From: Isoetes taiwanensis
Taxonomy: Eukaryota > Streptophyta > Lycopodiopsida > Isoetales > Isoetaceae
Reading direction: 5' to 3'
Length of the DNA: 64,000 nt
Assembly: GCA_021234155.1 (NCBI GenBank)
Contig: JAJEKV010000003.1
Location: 11,527,819-11,591,818, forward strand
Below the pieces are notes generated by a model. The model was not told where the DNA came from. It saw only the letters and a program-made list of their open reading frames with translations, and did not search any database. Positions 41,769 through 53,474 of this stretch are shown here, piece by piece (positions within the stretch are counted from its first letter, which is position 1; the number at the start of each line of letters is the position of its first letter). A program made the translations under genes and the position numbers.

Positions 41769-44354
41769 ATGGATAAAATAAATTCTATTTGCCCTAAATT
41801 TCTCCATCTGTTCCACTCTTTCTCTGCTCTGTCGCCTGGAGACCGGACTGCCATTCTTCACAAGTTAAGCTCTTTCCATGAAAATCCAAATGACTACATT
41901 CTTTTTGGCAATTTCGCTAACTCTGCAGGTGAAACTCAGGTAATGGATCCAAAGACTCATAAAACTCCAGTCTGGGATAATTTCACAAAAGATCCAGACA
42001 TGTGGGGTCGTGTCCCTTTATTGGATCCAGTTTCACAGATCCCTCTGCCATATGGAGTCCCGAAACCTAATGCAGAAATTCAATCTGATGACACCTATGA
42101 TGCTGCATTGAAGGAGCTTCGTCCAATTCAGGGCAGCAAGCAAAAGCTTTACCATGGTATTTCCCTGAATATCCCTTCTGTTCATTCAAAAATTTCCTCT
42201 CTTAGGGATTCTGCTGTTCTTATTAAAGTCAATCGACCTGGAATACAATTGGACAAGTTATGGTCCTTTTGCCTAAACCTTCAAAAAGGAATTCTTATCA
42301 ATGCCATGTACTGGCTAAATTTCCCTTTCATTATGGTGGAATGTGGCTCACAAAGAACTGCTAATTACCTTCTCAAACTGGGATCCCTTACTTTTGAATC
42401 AAATTTTCTGGCTTTTTTAAAGTGGGATCCAAAATTAAATACTGAGGATATGGATAACTTTTGTGTAGCATCCACAACTCTGCAAGGTTTGAATCCAATC
42501 TATTGGAATGAGGACTGTTTCAAAATCCTATTCAACTCCATGGGTAATTACATTTGCACTGAATATTCCACCTCCAGGTCTCCAAGAGCTTTTGTCCAAC
42601 TCGACCTTTCCAAAAATATCCCAACATCTATATCTTTCTTGGATGCCTTTGGCCAAAACTCCAATCTATCATTGAGATGGGCTGGTTTACCCCCCCAATG
42701 TCAGAGTTGCTCGAGAAGACATTTTTGGTACAAGGAGTGTATTATAAATGCAGACACTCAGCAGAAAATTGAGAATTTGTCACCTTCTGATAAGGGAAAT
42801 ATTTCCAATGGTATTTCCAATGGTAACATTTCTAAAGATACACTCAAGTCTGATAAATTAGCAAATTCTACATTGACCAATCTTGAGGTCAAGCACAGTC
42901 AGGGCCAGCATTGGACTAAAGTCAATGGCAGTGTGAAGAGAATTAGGAATAACCAAATGAGGAGATTAGATGGCTCTGATAACCAGATGCACCATTCTAT
43001 TAATTTCTCTCATCATCAGAAGACAAACCTTCATACTGAAACACACTCAGGAATTAAAGTTCTCCAGAATTTTGAAAGGAATAAAAATAAGGGGAAGGCT
43101 CCTATGCAGGTTGATGAATCAAAGACAGAGAAATTGCATAACATGTTGAATCAGGTAAGAGAATCTAACAAATTCTCGGATCATTTGGCACATTCAAATG
43201 CAAGAGGTGTTCCATTAAATAATAAAAGTCATGCTTACCAGCAGCCAGCCATTCAGAAGGGTCTGAAAATCTGTGACCAAATCTTAGCAGATAAGTACTC
43301 ACTTGCTCCACAGAGCAAGTCTAAGGATGCTCAGTATTCAACAAGAAAACATCTGCAAAGTGTCCCAGCAAATCTGCTTAATTGCAGATCTGACATAAAA
43401 AGTGTTCAAGCTAAGGGTATAAGTTCATCTGCAGCAACAACTTCTACATCCCCAGATGCAACAAATTTGCTGCAACCAAACTCACTCTCAGATGCAGTCC
43501 AAACTGCCTTACAACCTACCCTTCTGCTCGAAGCTTCAAAAGGTTCCAAAGAAAATGTGGACTCCATCATTAACAAGGTTCACTGCTCGAATAAGTTCCA
43601 GGTACTTGCTAGCTTAAATGTTGATCAAGAATTAGATAACTTATTGAGTAATAAAGCGGATAAGCTATGTCAGGAAATGGTTTCTCCTCCACTTCTGCCT
43701 TTACTCCAAGAAACTACCATTACCAATTCTCATCCACATATTGACCTATTAATTGATTTATCCAAAATGACCTCCCCTGAGCCCTGCTGTTCATCATCTA
43801 TATCAAAGGAAGTTGAGGCCCAGATTGCAAGTTTGCAGGAAGGCTTGTTGTCTAATAGCAAGGAATTATGGTCTGCTCATGAGGTGGTTCAAGATACAGA
43901 TGCAGAGGTTGATTTTGTTCAAGAAACTGTTCAAGAAACACCAGCTCAAGGCATGGAGACAGACCCTGAAGCTTTCAAACAAGCTCTTTGCTCAGATGCT
44001 CAAACTATGGAAACTCCAAATGGATGCAACAAGGATATTTCTTCAGAGAGGCAAGTTCCCCTTTTCTATAATTTAAACGATATAGATTCTAATGAGGATA
44101 ATGAAAATTTATTTGAGTTTTTTCCTGGTGGTTGCTCAGACAATGACAATGACAGTGATAAGGAAAATTGGGAAAATGAGAAATTTCTGTCTTCTATTCC
44201 TGCTATCAATAGTTCCAAGGGGGTTCCTAAATCTAAAAAAAAAAAAAAAAAAAAACTGCCAACTCTAATATTTTATCCTATCTGCAAAAGACTCCAGCTG
44301 AGAATACTAGGAGCAAAAAGAACAGGAAATTCAAATCATAGATTTATCTCCTAG
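41769..44354 (+). CDS. L1 ORF1, gag-like RNA-binding protein with zinc knuckle
   Basis: An 861-residue frame. Residues 150-300 look like the gag-like domain common to plant L1 ORF1 proteins (DUF4283 type): SAVLIKVNRPGIQLDKLW, FPFIMVECGSQRTANYLL. They are followed by LRWAGLPPQCQSC...C near residue 320, a variant CCHC knuckle. The rest is a long, Ser/Asn/Gln-rich, low-complexity region ending in an acidic patch (NDNDSDKENWENE). Near 44240 a 20-base A-run encodes poly-Lys. The last 30 residues may be a frameshifted tail, because A-runs are prone to slippage. The expected role is to form RNPs with the L1 RNA. Confidence 0.8.
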   Translation: MDKINSICPKFLHLFHSFSALSPGDRTAILHKLSSFHENPNDYILFGNFANSAGETQVMDPKTHKTPVWDNFTKDPDMWGRVPLLDPVSQIPLPYGVPKPNAEIQSDDTYDAALKELRPIQGSKQKLYHGISLNIPSVHSKISSLRDSAVLIKVNRPGIQLDKLWSFCLNLQKGILINAMYWLNFPFIMVECGSQRTANYLLKLGSLTFESNFLAFLKWDPKLNTEDMDNFCVASTTLQGLNPIYWNEDCFKILFNSMGNYICTEYSTSRSPRAFVQLDLSKNIPTSISFLDAFGQNSNLSLRWAGLPPQCQSCSRRHFWYKECIINADTQQKIENLSPSDKGNISNGISNGNISKDTLKSDKLANSTLTNLEVKHSQGQHWTKVNGSVKRIRNNQMRRLDGSDNQMHHSINFSHHQKTNLHTETHSGIKVLQNFERNKNKGKAPMQVDESKTEKLHNMLNQVRESNKFSDHLAHSNARGVPLNNKSHAYQQPAIQKGLKICDQILADKYSLAPQSKSKDAQYSTRKHLQSVPANLLNCRSDIKSVQAKGISSSAATTSTSPDATNLLQPNSLSDAVQTALQPTLLLEASKGSKENVDSIINKVHCSNKFQVLASLNVDQELDNLLSNKADKLCQEMVSPPLLPLLQETTITNSHPHIDLLIDLSKMTSPEPCCSSSISKEVEAQIASLQEGLLSNSKELWSAHEVVQDTDAEVDFVQETVQETPAQGMETDPEAFKQALCSDAQTMETPNGCNKDISSERQVPLFYNLNDIDSNEDNENLFEFFPGGCSDNDNDSDKENWENEKFLSSIPAINSSKGVPKSKKKKKKKLPTLIFYPICKRLQLRILGAKRTGNSNHRFIS

Positions 44355-44379
44355 TTCCTATATAGCTTCTGATCCAATG

Positions 44380-45800
44380 AAAATAATTACTTGGAATGTT
44401 AGGGGGGCCAAAGGCCCAATAAAAAGAAGGAGAATTATATCTCATTTCGATGATATAAAGTCGACATAATTACGCTCCGGAAACTAAACTGCCTAAATTT
44501 GAAAGCTCTAGCCTATCTGATTGGATCTATCCGGGCTCCTCATCCATTTGGATTGAAGCCTCTGGTACTAGTGGTGGCCTCATTACAATTTGGAAATCTA
44601 TGACTCATGTCTCTTATTTCAATAGTCCCAGTAAATGTTGGCAGGCAGTTATTTTCTCAATTAATAACTCTCGCTTTGGGGTCATTAATGTATATGCTCC
44701 CACAAATCCAAAGGATAGAGAAACTATCTGGCCTGAAATTAATATATGGATTTCCTCTCAACCTCAAATGGACTGGGTCATCTCTGGAGACTTCAACAAC
44801 ACACCAAATTGGGACATGAAACTAGGAAACAGAATTAATATGTCCACTACTGAGAGAGTAAACTGGGATACTCTTATTTCTGATACAAACTTGATCTATG
44901 TTCCTTCTTCAACAGCTAATTATACTTGGTCAAATAAACAGAAGAACTCCAACAGAGTTTACTGTGCCCTTGATAGATTCTATGTCTCTAACTCTGTTAC
45001 ATCATTCTGGGATAATTGTTATGTGGTTAGTGATGAGACTACCTCTATCTCTGATCATCAACCTCAATTTCTTCACACAAGCCACCTTTTATGTCTCCCA
45101 AGAGATGGGAATGTTCCCTTTAAATTCAACTGTTCCTTATTACAAAATGAACATTTCTGCCTGGATTTCAAGAACTTCCTTATTTCCCTTCAAAATGGTA
45201 ATAATTCTGTAATGTCTGCTAATAGCCCTTCTAATGGTTCTCAAACTATGAAAGGTTTTTACTCGAAGGTAAAGCAGATGAAATCCTGGATCAAAAACTG
45301 GTCCAAGACCATCCATATGGAGAAGGTTAGACAGAAAGAATTTCTCTATAGTCAAATGAGAGATCTTAGATCAAAACTCCAATCTGAACCCCACAACATA
45401 AATCTTCAGGTTGGGGAGGAAATCTTGGAAAACAAAATTAAATCAATTGAGGAGATTGAGGCTAAGAGTTATGCCATCAGATGTAAGATCAAGTATAACA
45501 AGGAGATGGATAGGGGCAGTTCTAAATTCTTCTACAGGACTGCTAGAAATAGATTGCTTAACAATTCCATTATTAAGGTCCAATCTGAGAATGGTACTAA
45601 TATTGAGACTCCCTCTGATATTAAAAATTTCTTCCATGACCAATATGCTGCTTTATTCAAAGAGAATGTTCCCAATGCTCACATTTTATCAAAAGGAAAT
45701 TCTTTCCTTTCTCAAATTAGCCAAATTATTCCTAATAATGATAGCTTAATGGATGATTCAATTCTTTGCCATTCCAACCGAGCAAGAAATCTTTAATGTT
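44380..45800 (+). pseudogene. L1 ORF2 N-terminal part: APE-like endonuclease
   Basis: It starts MKIITWNVRGAKGPIKRRRI at 44380, with a stop or frameshift near 44466. It resumes through QETKLPKF into the open frame at 44600 (SGDFNNTPNWDMKL, RVYCALDRFYVS, ISDHQPQF). WNVRG, ETK, GDFN, LDR and SDH are the expected metal-binding and catalytic blocks of APE endonucleases. A coiled linker toward the RT follows. A second shift near 45775 separates it from the RT frame, so ORF2 needs at least two corrections to be read through. Confidence 0.85.
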
Positions 45801-48251
45801 CTTATGAGTTTCATAAAAGGCAAATCCCCACGGACCTGATGGCATTCCCCCGAGTTGTACATTCATTTTTGGGATGTTCAAGCAAGACATAATTAAACCT
45901 GGTTCATGGTTTACGGAAGGCAACCACCGCACTCCTCCATCTCTGGCCGGTTTTTATTACTTTGGTCCCAAAGGTCGACAAGCCTATTACTTTCTCGACC
46001 GAGACCTATATCCTTAACCAACTCCTCGCATTACAAATTGTGTGCCAAGATTATTGCTAACAGAGTGAAACCTTTTCTACAAAAATGCATTGATATCAGG
46101 CAATCTGCTTTCTTACCCAATAGATTCATTCTGGACAACTTCATTGTGGCTATGGAGGGCCTGCACTGGAATAGAATCTCCTCTCAGAAATGTGTTCTTC
46201 TAAAATTAGATTTCAAGAGAGCCTTCGATTCTGTCAACTGGGATTTCTTAGAATTTGCTTTGAAGAAAATTGGTTTCAATCACAAAATCATCTCTTTGAT
46301 TTTTGGTCTAAATTCCATGGCAAATTCTGCAGTCTTGATTAATGGATCCCCCTCCACTTTTTTCAAGCTAGCTCGAGGGGTCAGACAAGGTTGTCCTCTA
46401 GCCCCATATTTATATCTTGTTGTGGCTGAAATGCTCTCTAAAGCTATGGCTTACCACCAGAATAGTGGACACATTAAAGGTCTTGATCTTCCTGATAATA
46501 ATGGCAGCCTGATTATCTCTCAGTATGCAGATGACACATTTGCTTTTTTAGAATCCAGTCCTGAGAATATTGCTAAATTTCTTGATATCATTGATTCCTT
46601 TTCTGGTATCTTTCTAAATGTTGGTAAAAGTATTATTATTGGGAACTCTACTCAAGATAATCTTTGTGGAATTAAGGTTCTCGACCCCATGCAAGCAACC
46701 AAGCTTCTAGGTATGCCTTTATCTCTCAGTCCAAACATTAAAGGTCTCTGGGATCCTATTATTCAGAGAATTAGGAAAAAATTAAATTTCTTCAGGAGCA
46801 CTCTCTCTCTAGCTGGCAGGACCATAATTGCAAATACTGTTCTGTCTGCTTCCCATATTTTCTACTCCTCTGCTCTGGTGGCACCTAAGTGTATTTATAA
46901 AGAGCTTGAGAAGACCATCAGAAACTTCATTTGGAAAGGCAATCACTCAGTCAATTGGGATACTGTCACCCGAGAGAAAAAATATGGAGGTCTTGGCTGT
47001 AAAGATTTATACCTCCAAGCATGTGCCTTGGCTGGCAAATTCATCTGGAGATCTTTAAATGGGAATAATTCCTTAGCTTCAATCTTCATTAGATACTGGC
47101 TGAAATGTTCTTATCCAGATGGACACCCTACTATTATTCACTCTCTACCTGAGTCTGCTTTCTGCATTTTACACCCGGGCAGCAACACTTCTCCCCTTAT
47201 GCATAATATGATTAGAGCTTGGAATGTGGTGCAAAATTGTTTTGATGAACCAAACTTGGAAGATCATAACATGAACTCATCTCTGTTTTGGTCTGCTGGC
47301 TTCAAGGATAACTATGGGAACACCTTGGCTATTAGACATCCCAAGATATATAAAAAATGGCAACATCATAACATCACTCATGTCAAAAATCTGTTTTCCA
47401 ATGGACACCTCATCTCCTGGACCAATCTTAGGAGATTAATTCATGGCACATCTAGTGATAAATCTGTCTATATTCATCTCAGAAATATCCTCAACAGGAA
47501 TCTTCTATCACTGGATGATGGTAATGGTCTTCTCTGGAAAATAGATGGTATCAATAAATATAAAGTCAGTAAAGTTTATGCTCGACTAAATCACAAGACT
47601 GCACATGTTAAAGCTAGGTCAAAGTGGTCTCTAACTGAGGATGAATGTAAAAGCTTATTCAACAATACTTGGAAATCCTACTGTCCCCCCAAGGTAAATT
47701 ACTTTGTCTGGTTGGTTGCTCAGAAAAGTCTGCCAAATCTTGTGTCTCTGTCAAAGAGAAACTCTGCTATTAGACCTGAGTGTCAATCTAACTGTTCGAG
47801 TGAGGAAACCATGCAACACATTTTTGATTGCCCAAAGCTTTCTCTCTTTTGGAAATGGTTTCACAGTAAGTTTGGTAATATGTTCAACATGCAAAATCCT
47901 TTTAACTTGCTAAAGTGTATACAGAATAATGATGCTTTTAAAAACACCATCATGTTCACTGCCTTATGGAACATCTGGAAAGCAAGGAACAGGATAGTGC
48001 ATGGTCATAAAAATTTCTCCCTATTCTGGATCAAAATGCATTTCCAATTAGATTTAGAAGCTTTTGGTACTGCTCACAAAAGTAAAGCTGCAGGTTCTTA
48101 TGACAGGAATTGGGATGGAGTTGGTAAATTTGTTGGTAGCTTCAATATTTTTGTTTCAAAACTTGATGTCATTAATTCTAATGCCCCTTTTTCTGATGTC
48201 ATTGATAGAGTATCTGGAATTTCTCAAGGGGGAAGGCAGGACCAAATTTGA
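45800..48251 (+). pseudogene. L1 ORF2 C-terminal part: reverse transcriptase and RNase H-less tail with zf-RVT
   Basis: The frame at 45906-48251 contains RPISLTNSSHYKLCAKIIAN, KLDFKRAFDSVNWDFLE, GVRQGCPLAPYLYLVVAE, SQYADDTFAFLES and KLLGMPLSLSPN, the RT core with the YADD box. Around residues 600-690 lies the plant zf-RVT region (WLVAQKSLPNLVSLSKR, MQHIFDCPKLSLFWKWF). The first 35 residues are probably out of frame; the GPDGIP-type block is found in another frame near 45830. It is close to intact. Confidence 0.88.
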
Positions 48252-48678
48252 TACAATGCTCAGCTATCATGAAGCTACTCTATATAGCAACAACACAGGA
48301 GTCACAGACTTGAAGCCTCCAGGGCCTAATGCATCAGCAGATGAATTGAAACTTTATCAGGTCAGATTGAACAGTAATGAAAACTCTTGGGCCAAAATTT
48401 ACTGCAGAGAGGTCGTTCAGATGTACTGCATCTTCAACTTTTTGTTCATGTATCACTACTCTTTGACTGATAGACAGCTCAGCAGATACAGAGAGTTATA
48501 CTACTCTCATAAGATGATAGCAGATTTGTATGGTACATTGCTCCTACTCATGGGACAAAGTGATCTTCACTTATTGCTGATGGAGAATGGATCAGAATAT
48601 AACAGCTATCACTTTGGGACAGACAAAGGCTTCTACTGGGTCTACAATTCCATATTTGATCAGAAAATGCAGGAATGA
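48247..48678 (+). CDS. Extra 3' coding stretch of the L1
   Basis: Beyond the RT stop, a second frame stays open for about 145 codons (TKFDTMLSYHEATLYSNN, SWAKIYCREVVQMYCIFNF, DLYGTLLLLMGQSDLHLLL), ending at 48678. A single-base change in the G-run near 48230 would join it to ORF2. It has no domain I know. It may be a C-terminal extension particular to this L1 family or transduced 3' flanking sequence. Confidence 0.45.
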   Translation, partial: FDTMLSYHEATLYSNNTGVTDLKPPGPNASADELKLYQVRLNSNENSWAKIYCREVVQMYCIFNFLFMYHYSLTDRQLSRYRELYYSHKMIADLYGTLLLLMGQSDLHLLLMENGSEYNSYHFGTDKGFYWVYNSIFDQKMQE

Positions 48679-49147
48679 GTCTCCATAGCCAAAATCCTCA
48701 ACCCGAACTTCAAATACCTATGGCTCCCTTCCTATTGCCCCCAAATCTCCTGTTTATAGCTCATCTGCTAGTACTCAATATTGTATCTATTGCTTGTCTA
48801 ACTACAAGCTCTAGCATTTTGCTTGACTCTTTGTTCATGCAGGTTTTGGTTCTCTGGTCACAACAGGGGGTTGTGATTTCTGCCATCTCAAGGCACTTCA
48901 CTTTCACACATTATCTCTTAAACTTGAAGCAGCTGGTGTGAAGTTTCTTGTTTTTTGTTCACAAGTTTGAAGATACATTTCACCATATTATCTTGTTTAT
49001 ATTTAAACTTTCAAACTTATTTAACTCTGGTGGCTGCTGATATGGATTTTTTCCCATCAGTCACAATATTTGTATGGCTTTAATTAATTAATGGAAAAAA
49101 CACCTCTTACTCTCAAAAAAAAAAAAAAAAAAAAAACTTGCTTTTAC

Positions 49148-52100
49148 TAATAAGCTGACTGAATGGTAGTCTATTTCCTGGTCTCCAAAATTCAGCTCTT
49201 ATTTGTTGCTCCACATTTAAGAAAATGTGGGCTCCCTTTGTGCCCTTTTAATAAATCTCGAAATTTCACATCAGATTTTGCTATCCACCAATAATGGGAT
49301 TGGTCTTTGTTCAAATAGCATGTTAGATGGCTAAGGGAATGCCCCACATATTTAGAAAGTAGTGCAAAAGATCCTTTCAAGATATGTTAGAAATTTGGGA
49401 ATTTTGTTGAGGTAAGGTGGGAAATAACTACAAGGCATGGCATCGAGCATACAATAGTTAATACATTAAAAAATACACACCCCAATCTGGATGTATAGCA
49501 TGCAGTATGGTTGGTTTAGGATCCTTGATCAAGCACAACCTCAATTCCTAGCCTCAACTCGGTAAAGCATACCAGATAACTTTCCAATCTAGTTGTAAAA
49601 ACTGAATTCTTTCTGATTCAAGGTTTTGTTATCAGTATTGATTCCTAGGTGATAATGAGGCCAGTTGCAGGTGGTTACCATGGTGTGAAAAGGTCCAGAT
49701 AGTCAGATTGTTCAGCCCATTAGAAGGGACGAATAAAGAAATTTGTGCTGAAGGTAAGACTATAAATGGATCTGGTTGGAACATGCATATGACTCACACA
49801 ATGTGGCAAAGGAACCTATTTCATTGATCATTCCAGTTCATTTATAAGGAACCTATTTCACAGAAGGAACCTATTTCATTATTCAGAGGTTCGACCATGA
49901 GGAGCTTGAAAGAAAGAGGTATATGGTTTCATGCCTATCATTACACTATATCAGCTAGAGGAGTTGGAAAGCTAGTAGAGGTTGATTTACTAGATCTGAA
50001 AATTATGGGAAACCTTTTATGGATTTAGCAATTGGTTTTGGTAACAGGCCAAACAAGGTGTTGCATATTGAAGAAGAATGGACTTTACATGAATTTAGGG
50101 AGTTCTTGAATACATGTGCAATGAATGGTGATTTTTATTCGTTTTGAATGATAGAAAGATTGGTTATAGAAGGGAGTGTTCTGTAAAATGCAAGGAGTGT
50201 AGATCTCCAACTACATTGTGCATCAAATACTTGATACTTTAATGGGATAAAAAAATTAAGAAAGGTAGTTGTTTTTGCAGGTCCAATTCCTGTAGCTTCT
50301 CTAAAATTATTGCTATTCTGGTCTATGTTTACTGCTAGACTTTGTCCGTGCTTGTTTTCAAATATTTGTTGAATCCAAATATACATCTGCTATAAGATTT
50401 GTTGAGTTCTAGTTCATGTAAGACTTTGATTTGGCAAGACTTTGAGACTTTGATTTGGTAAGATTTGTGAAGACTTTGATTTGGCAATGTTGTAGTTTAT
50501 GTAAACTGCTGTATATTAAGTGCTTTCAGCATTCACAACAGGATGAACTACTAGCCATATTTTAGAACCTATCTACTTGCCTGATGATTCATACTTGCTC
50601 AATTGCAAGTTCAATTGGGAATAGCTCAACCAATTGCATTAGAGATTGATGTTGTATAAATCTAGTGTTTTGTATGGAAAGACTTCGATTTGGCAATGTT
50701 TGATTTGGAAAGGTTTTGATATTTTATACTTGCTCAATAACCATGTTTGCTGGCCTTCAACCTAAAATAGACGATATTTTTTACCAATACTCTTGCTACT
50801 TCACAAGAAACAGATGGTATTTTTAGCAATGCAAGTTCATTAACAATTAGAAACCCAGGCACAAAAAACAGATGGCATTTTTGAGCAATATAAGTTCATT
50901 CACAGTTAGAAACTCGGACATAAAAAACAAATGGCATTTCTGAGCAATGCAAGTTCGTTAACAATTAGAAAGTTACGCTACAGTTAGCTAAATTATTATC
51001 ATGCAATATAACTTGCAAAATGAAGACACAGAATCATGAACAGTTTAAGAAAATGGTAGGCCTTCTTTAAACTACTTAAACATACCACTCATAAACATTG
51101 CTGAACATTGAATCACTCAAGTGTTAAAATACTAAAAAATTGCATGCTTAAACATTGTTGAACATTGAACTATTTGACCATTACAATTGCATGCTTGTAG
51201 CCATATACGTAAACACTGAAGAATAGACTCAGAAAGCAGATAGAAAGAAGAACTTGTACACAACATGTATGAAAGTAGATAATATATTATATGTTCCCAA
51301 AGAGGATCCATCACTTGGACATATTTACAAGAGGCCTGTATATAGTAGCTATTTTGCATCTCACAAAAACTAATTCATCAAAGAATTAACATCATAAGTT
51401 ATGGAGATTTAGATACAAGGTCGAGAAAAAAAAAAACAGAACATTGAAAATAAACCCAGTGGGGCAGAAAAAGGCACTAGATATGTCCAGCATGCAGCAT
51501 CCTAAGCTCCACATGCAGGTCATTGCCATCAGCTTGTATCACCATCTCCAGAAGGCGCTCATCACCAATATGAACTCGGACTACCCAATGTTGAACCTTT
51601 TCAGAGACTATAGCTCCTTTTCGGCACAGGCGATCCACCTCCAAGCAAGAAAATGTAGCCACAACCTTGATTTTCTTGCCCGGCTGGCTAGAATCAACGC
51701 ATTCCTCCATGGGCTGCTTGGCGGTAATCTTCACCCTTGCCACACTCGTTAACAAATGAAGGTTGAATCCAGGATTCCAATCAATTGCATGCATATGAAA
51801 TGCATAATTTCTATCTCAAAAGATGAGCCCGACAATGAATGCTTCATCAATTGTATAGAAAACTTCTATATGTGTAATTTTTTTTAATAGGAGATTATCG
51901 ATGACTATTGAATTGTGCAAGAACTGTTGAGTTTGTTGTGACAATTGAATCAAGAGTGATCCTTATTGTTATAACACCAACACAATGTATGTAGATGTCT
52001 AAAGATATTGGACGATTAATTGTTCCAATGTTTAAAGGATTGATAATCGTCTAAATTGGCACATTATATCTTAATAGATGTTTTGCATTTGAACTTGCAG

Positions 52101-53115
52101 TCTGTACATGTGTTAATAATCGTCTAAATTGGCACATTATAGGACATTAATGGCACGGATTGGGCTCTTGCCATGAACATCCAATCCATCAAAGAACTCC
52201 ATACACAATGTATGGTCATGTTAAAAGAAATAGTCACAATTGTAACTCCAAATAGTTTTGCATTTGAACTAGTAGTTTCGAACTCAAGAGGATGAAGGGA
52301 AGGAAAATTTTGCAAAAGGAATGGATGTTCATGGCAAGGATTGGGATCTTGCCATGAATACCCAATCCAACCTAAATTTTGACACATATGACCAAGTAAG
52401 CATCCCATGCCCCCGAATACACATGCAACACTTGAAAGGAACTTTTGCAACATACCTTATATATCGATGTCTTTTTTAATGATACAAGCATGTGGGATAT
52501 ATCCTGCATCCAAGATTTTTAGGGTTCCAAAAGTCCTAAAACTCAGTTCTTGAGAGATCAAACATGACCAATCCTGTGGCAGATTTCTATTTTTGAAAAA
52601 CCCCAAGCTCGATATTTCTACCAACTCTAAGCCCAAGATTTCTAGTATTCGTGTGTTCGTATTTTATTTTATGATAGAGATAATGATGCACATTCTCGGG
52701 TTAAACTTGTGTGACTACCATTGCTTGTTTGACTGCCATTGCCATAGCTGTTACGTGGCACATGTATTACAACAAAAGGGAATACCTGCTTCCAATTCCT
52801 GCCGTTCGATTCTGACCAAGCCCTTTGTCGATGTCTCTTCATAGCAGCTGCCATTGCATCATGCAAAATTGGCGAAGCACATCTTGCCACATTCTCCTCA
52901 TGTCTTGCTAGCACTCCTCTATAGAACCATTGTCCCATTTGGACCAATCGATTGGATTGGCAAGAAGATAGATTATTGCCGCCACATTGAGTCTTCCTAT
53001 TGAAGGCCATCTTAGCTTGCTTATGTGATTTTTCCATGCCTTAGATGTTCCATATGGCCAAGCTGCCATATCTATCTGCAAACCAAGGCCCGTGTGCAAA
53101 TATTATATGCACATA
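49148..53115. other. Spacer with minisatellites
   Basis: No gene is supported over about 4 kb. A short unit with GACTTTGATTTGGCAA recurs at 50418-50490 and 50681-50700. Three tandem units of about 64 bp (AGATGGCATTTTTGAGCAAT...) lie at 50811-50970. A GATAATCGTCTAAATTGGC unit is duplicated at 52029 and 52113. The minus frames at 52669-53099 and 52124-52453 show no recognisable motif. Confidence 0.6.
51477..51794 (-). CDS. Hypothetical 105-residue frame
   Basis: The minus frame starts MHAIDWNPGFNLHLLTSVAR and ends GNDLHVELRMLHAGHI. Its composition (beta-strand-like VVRVHIGDERLLEMVIQ) is more protein-like than that of neighbouring frames. It could be a terminal exon of an unseen gene. I do not recognise it. 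Confidence 0.25.
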   Translation of the reverse strand: MHAIDWNPGFNLHLLTSVARVKITAKQPMEECVDSSQPGKKIKVVATFSCLEVDRLCRKGAIVSEKVQHWVVRVHIGDERLLEMVIQADGNDLHVELRMLHAGHI

Positions 53116-53175
53116 ATGAACAAGGTTGCAAATTAAACGGGAGTGTTGCAGCACTCCCGTTTTAAAGATTCCTTT
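53116..53175. repeat. Left terminal inverted repeat with hairpin
   Basis: It contains ATTAAACGGGAG (53132-53143), the partner of CTCCCGTTTAAT at 61140-61151. Just inside it a perfect 11 bp hairpin forms: AAACGGGAGTG at 53135-53145, CACTCCCGTTT at 53152-53162, with a 6-base loop. The inner motif AAAGATTCCTTT at 53164-53175 is mirrored at the right end. Confidence 0.75.
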
Positions 53176-53474
53176 AGAAAAAACACGTCATTTTAAAAAA
53201 CTGGGCTTTTTTAAGAGAGGTTTAAAGTTTCAGGAGTATCAGCTTTTTTTTGGGCCTATTTTTGGGGTATTTTTTGGACACAACTTTCGTTTTTTGGAGT
53301 GAAGCACGTGAAAATAGCAAAATTGAGACATGAGTATAAAATTATTTGTAGGTGGATGTACAAAAAACACAAATTTAGTAAAAATAACAATAATAATTTC
53401 TTTACTGTTTTTGTGTTACATCAGTAATGGCAATCAATAATAAATATCAGTCAGTAACCACAGCAAAAGGTCCG

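Larger units (their letters stand above)
41033..49134 (+). mobile_element. Full-length plant L1-type LINE
   Basis: The 8.1 kb element is flanked by a perfect 13 bp target-site duplication, AACTTGCTTTTAC, at 41020-41032 and 49135-49147, and ends in a poly(A) tail of about 22 bases. It contains an upstream ORF, a long ORF1, an endonuclease-RT ORF2 broken by a few frameshifts, and an extra 3' coding stretch. The intact duplication and tail indicate that the copy is complete and not very old, despite the frameshifts. Confidence 0.95.
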
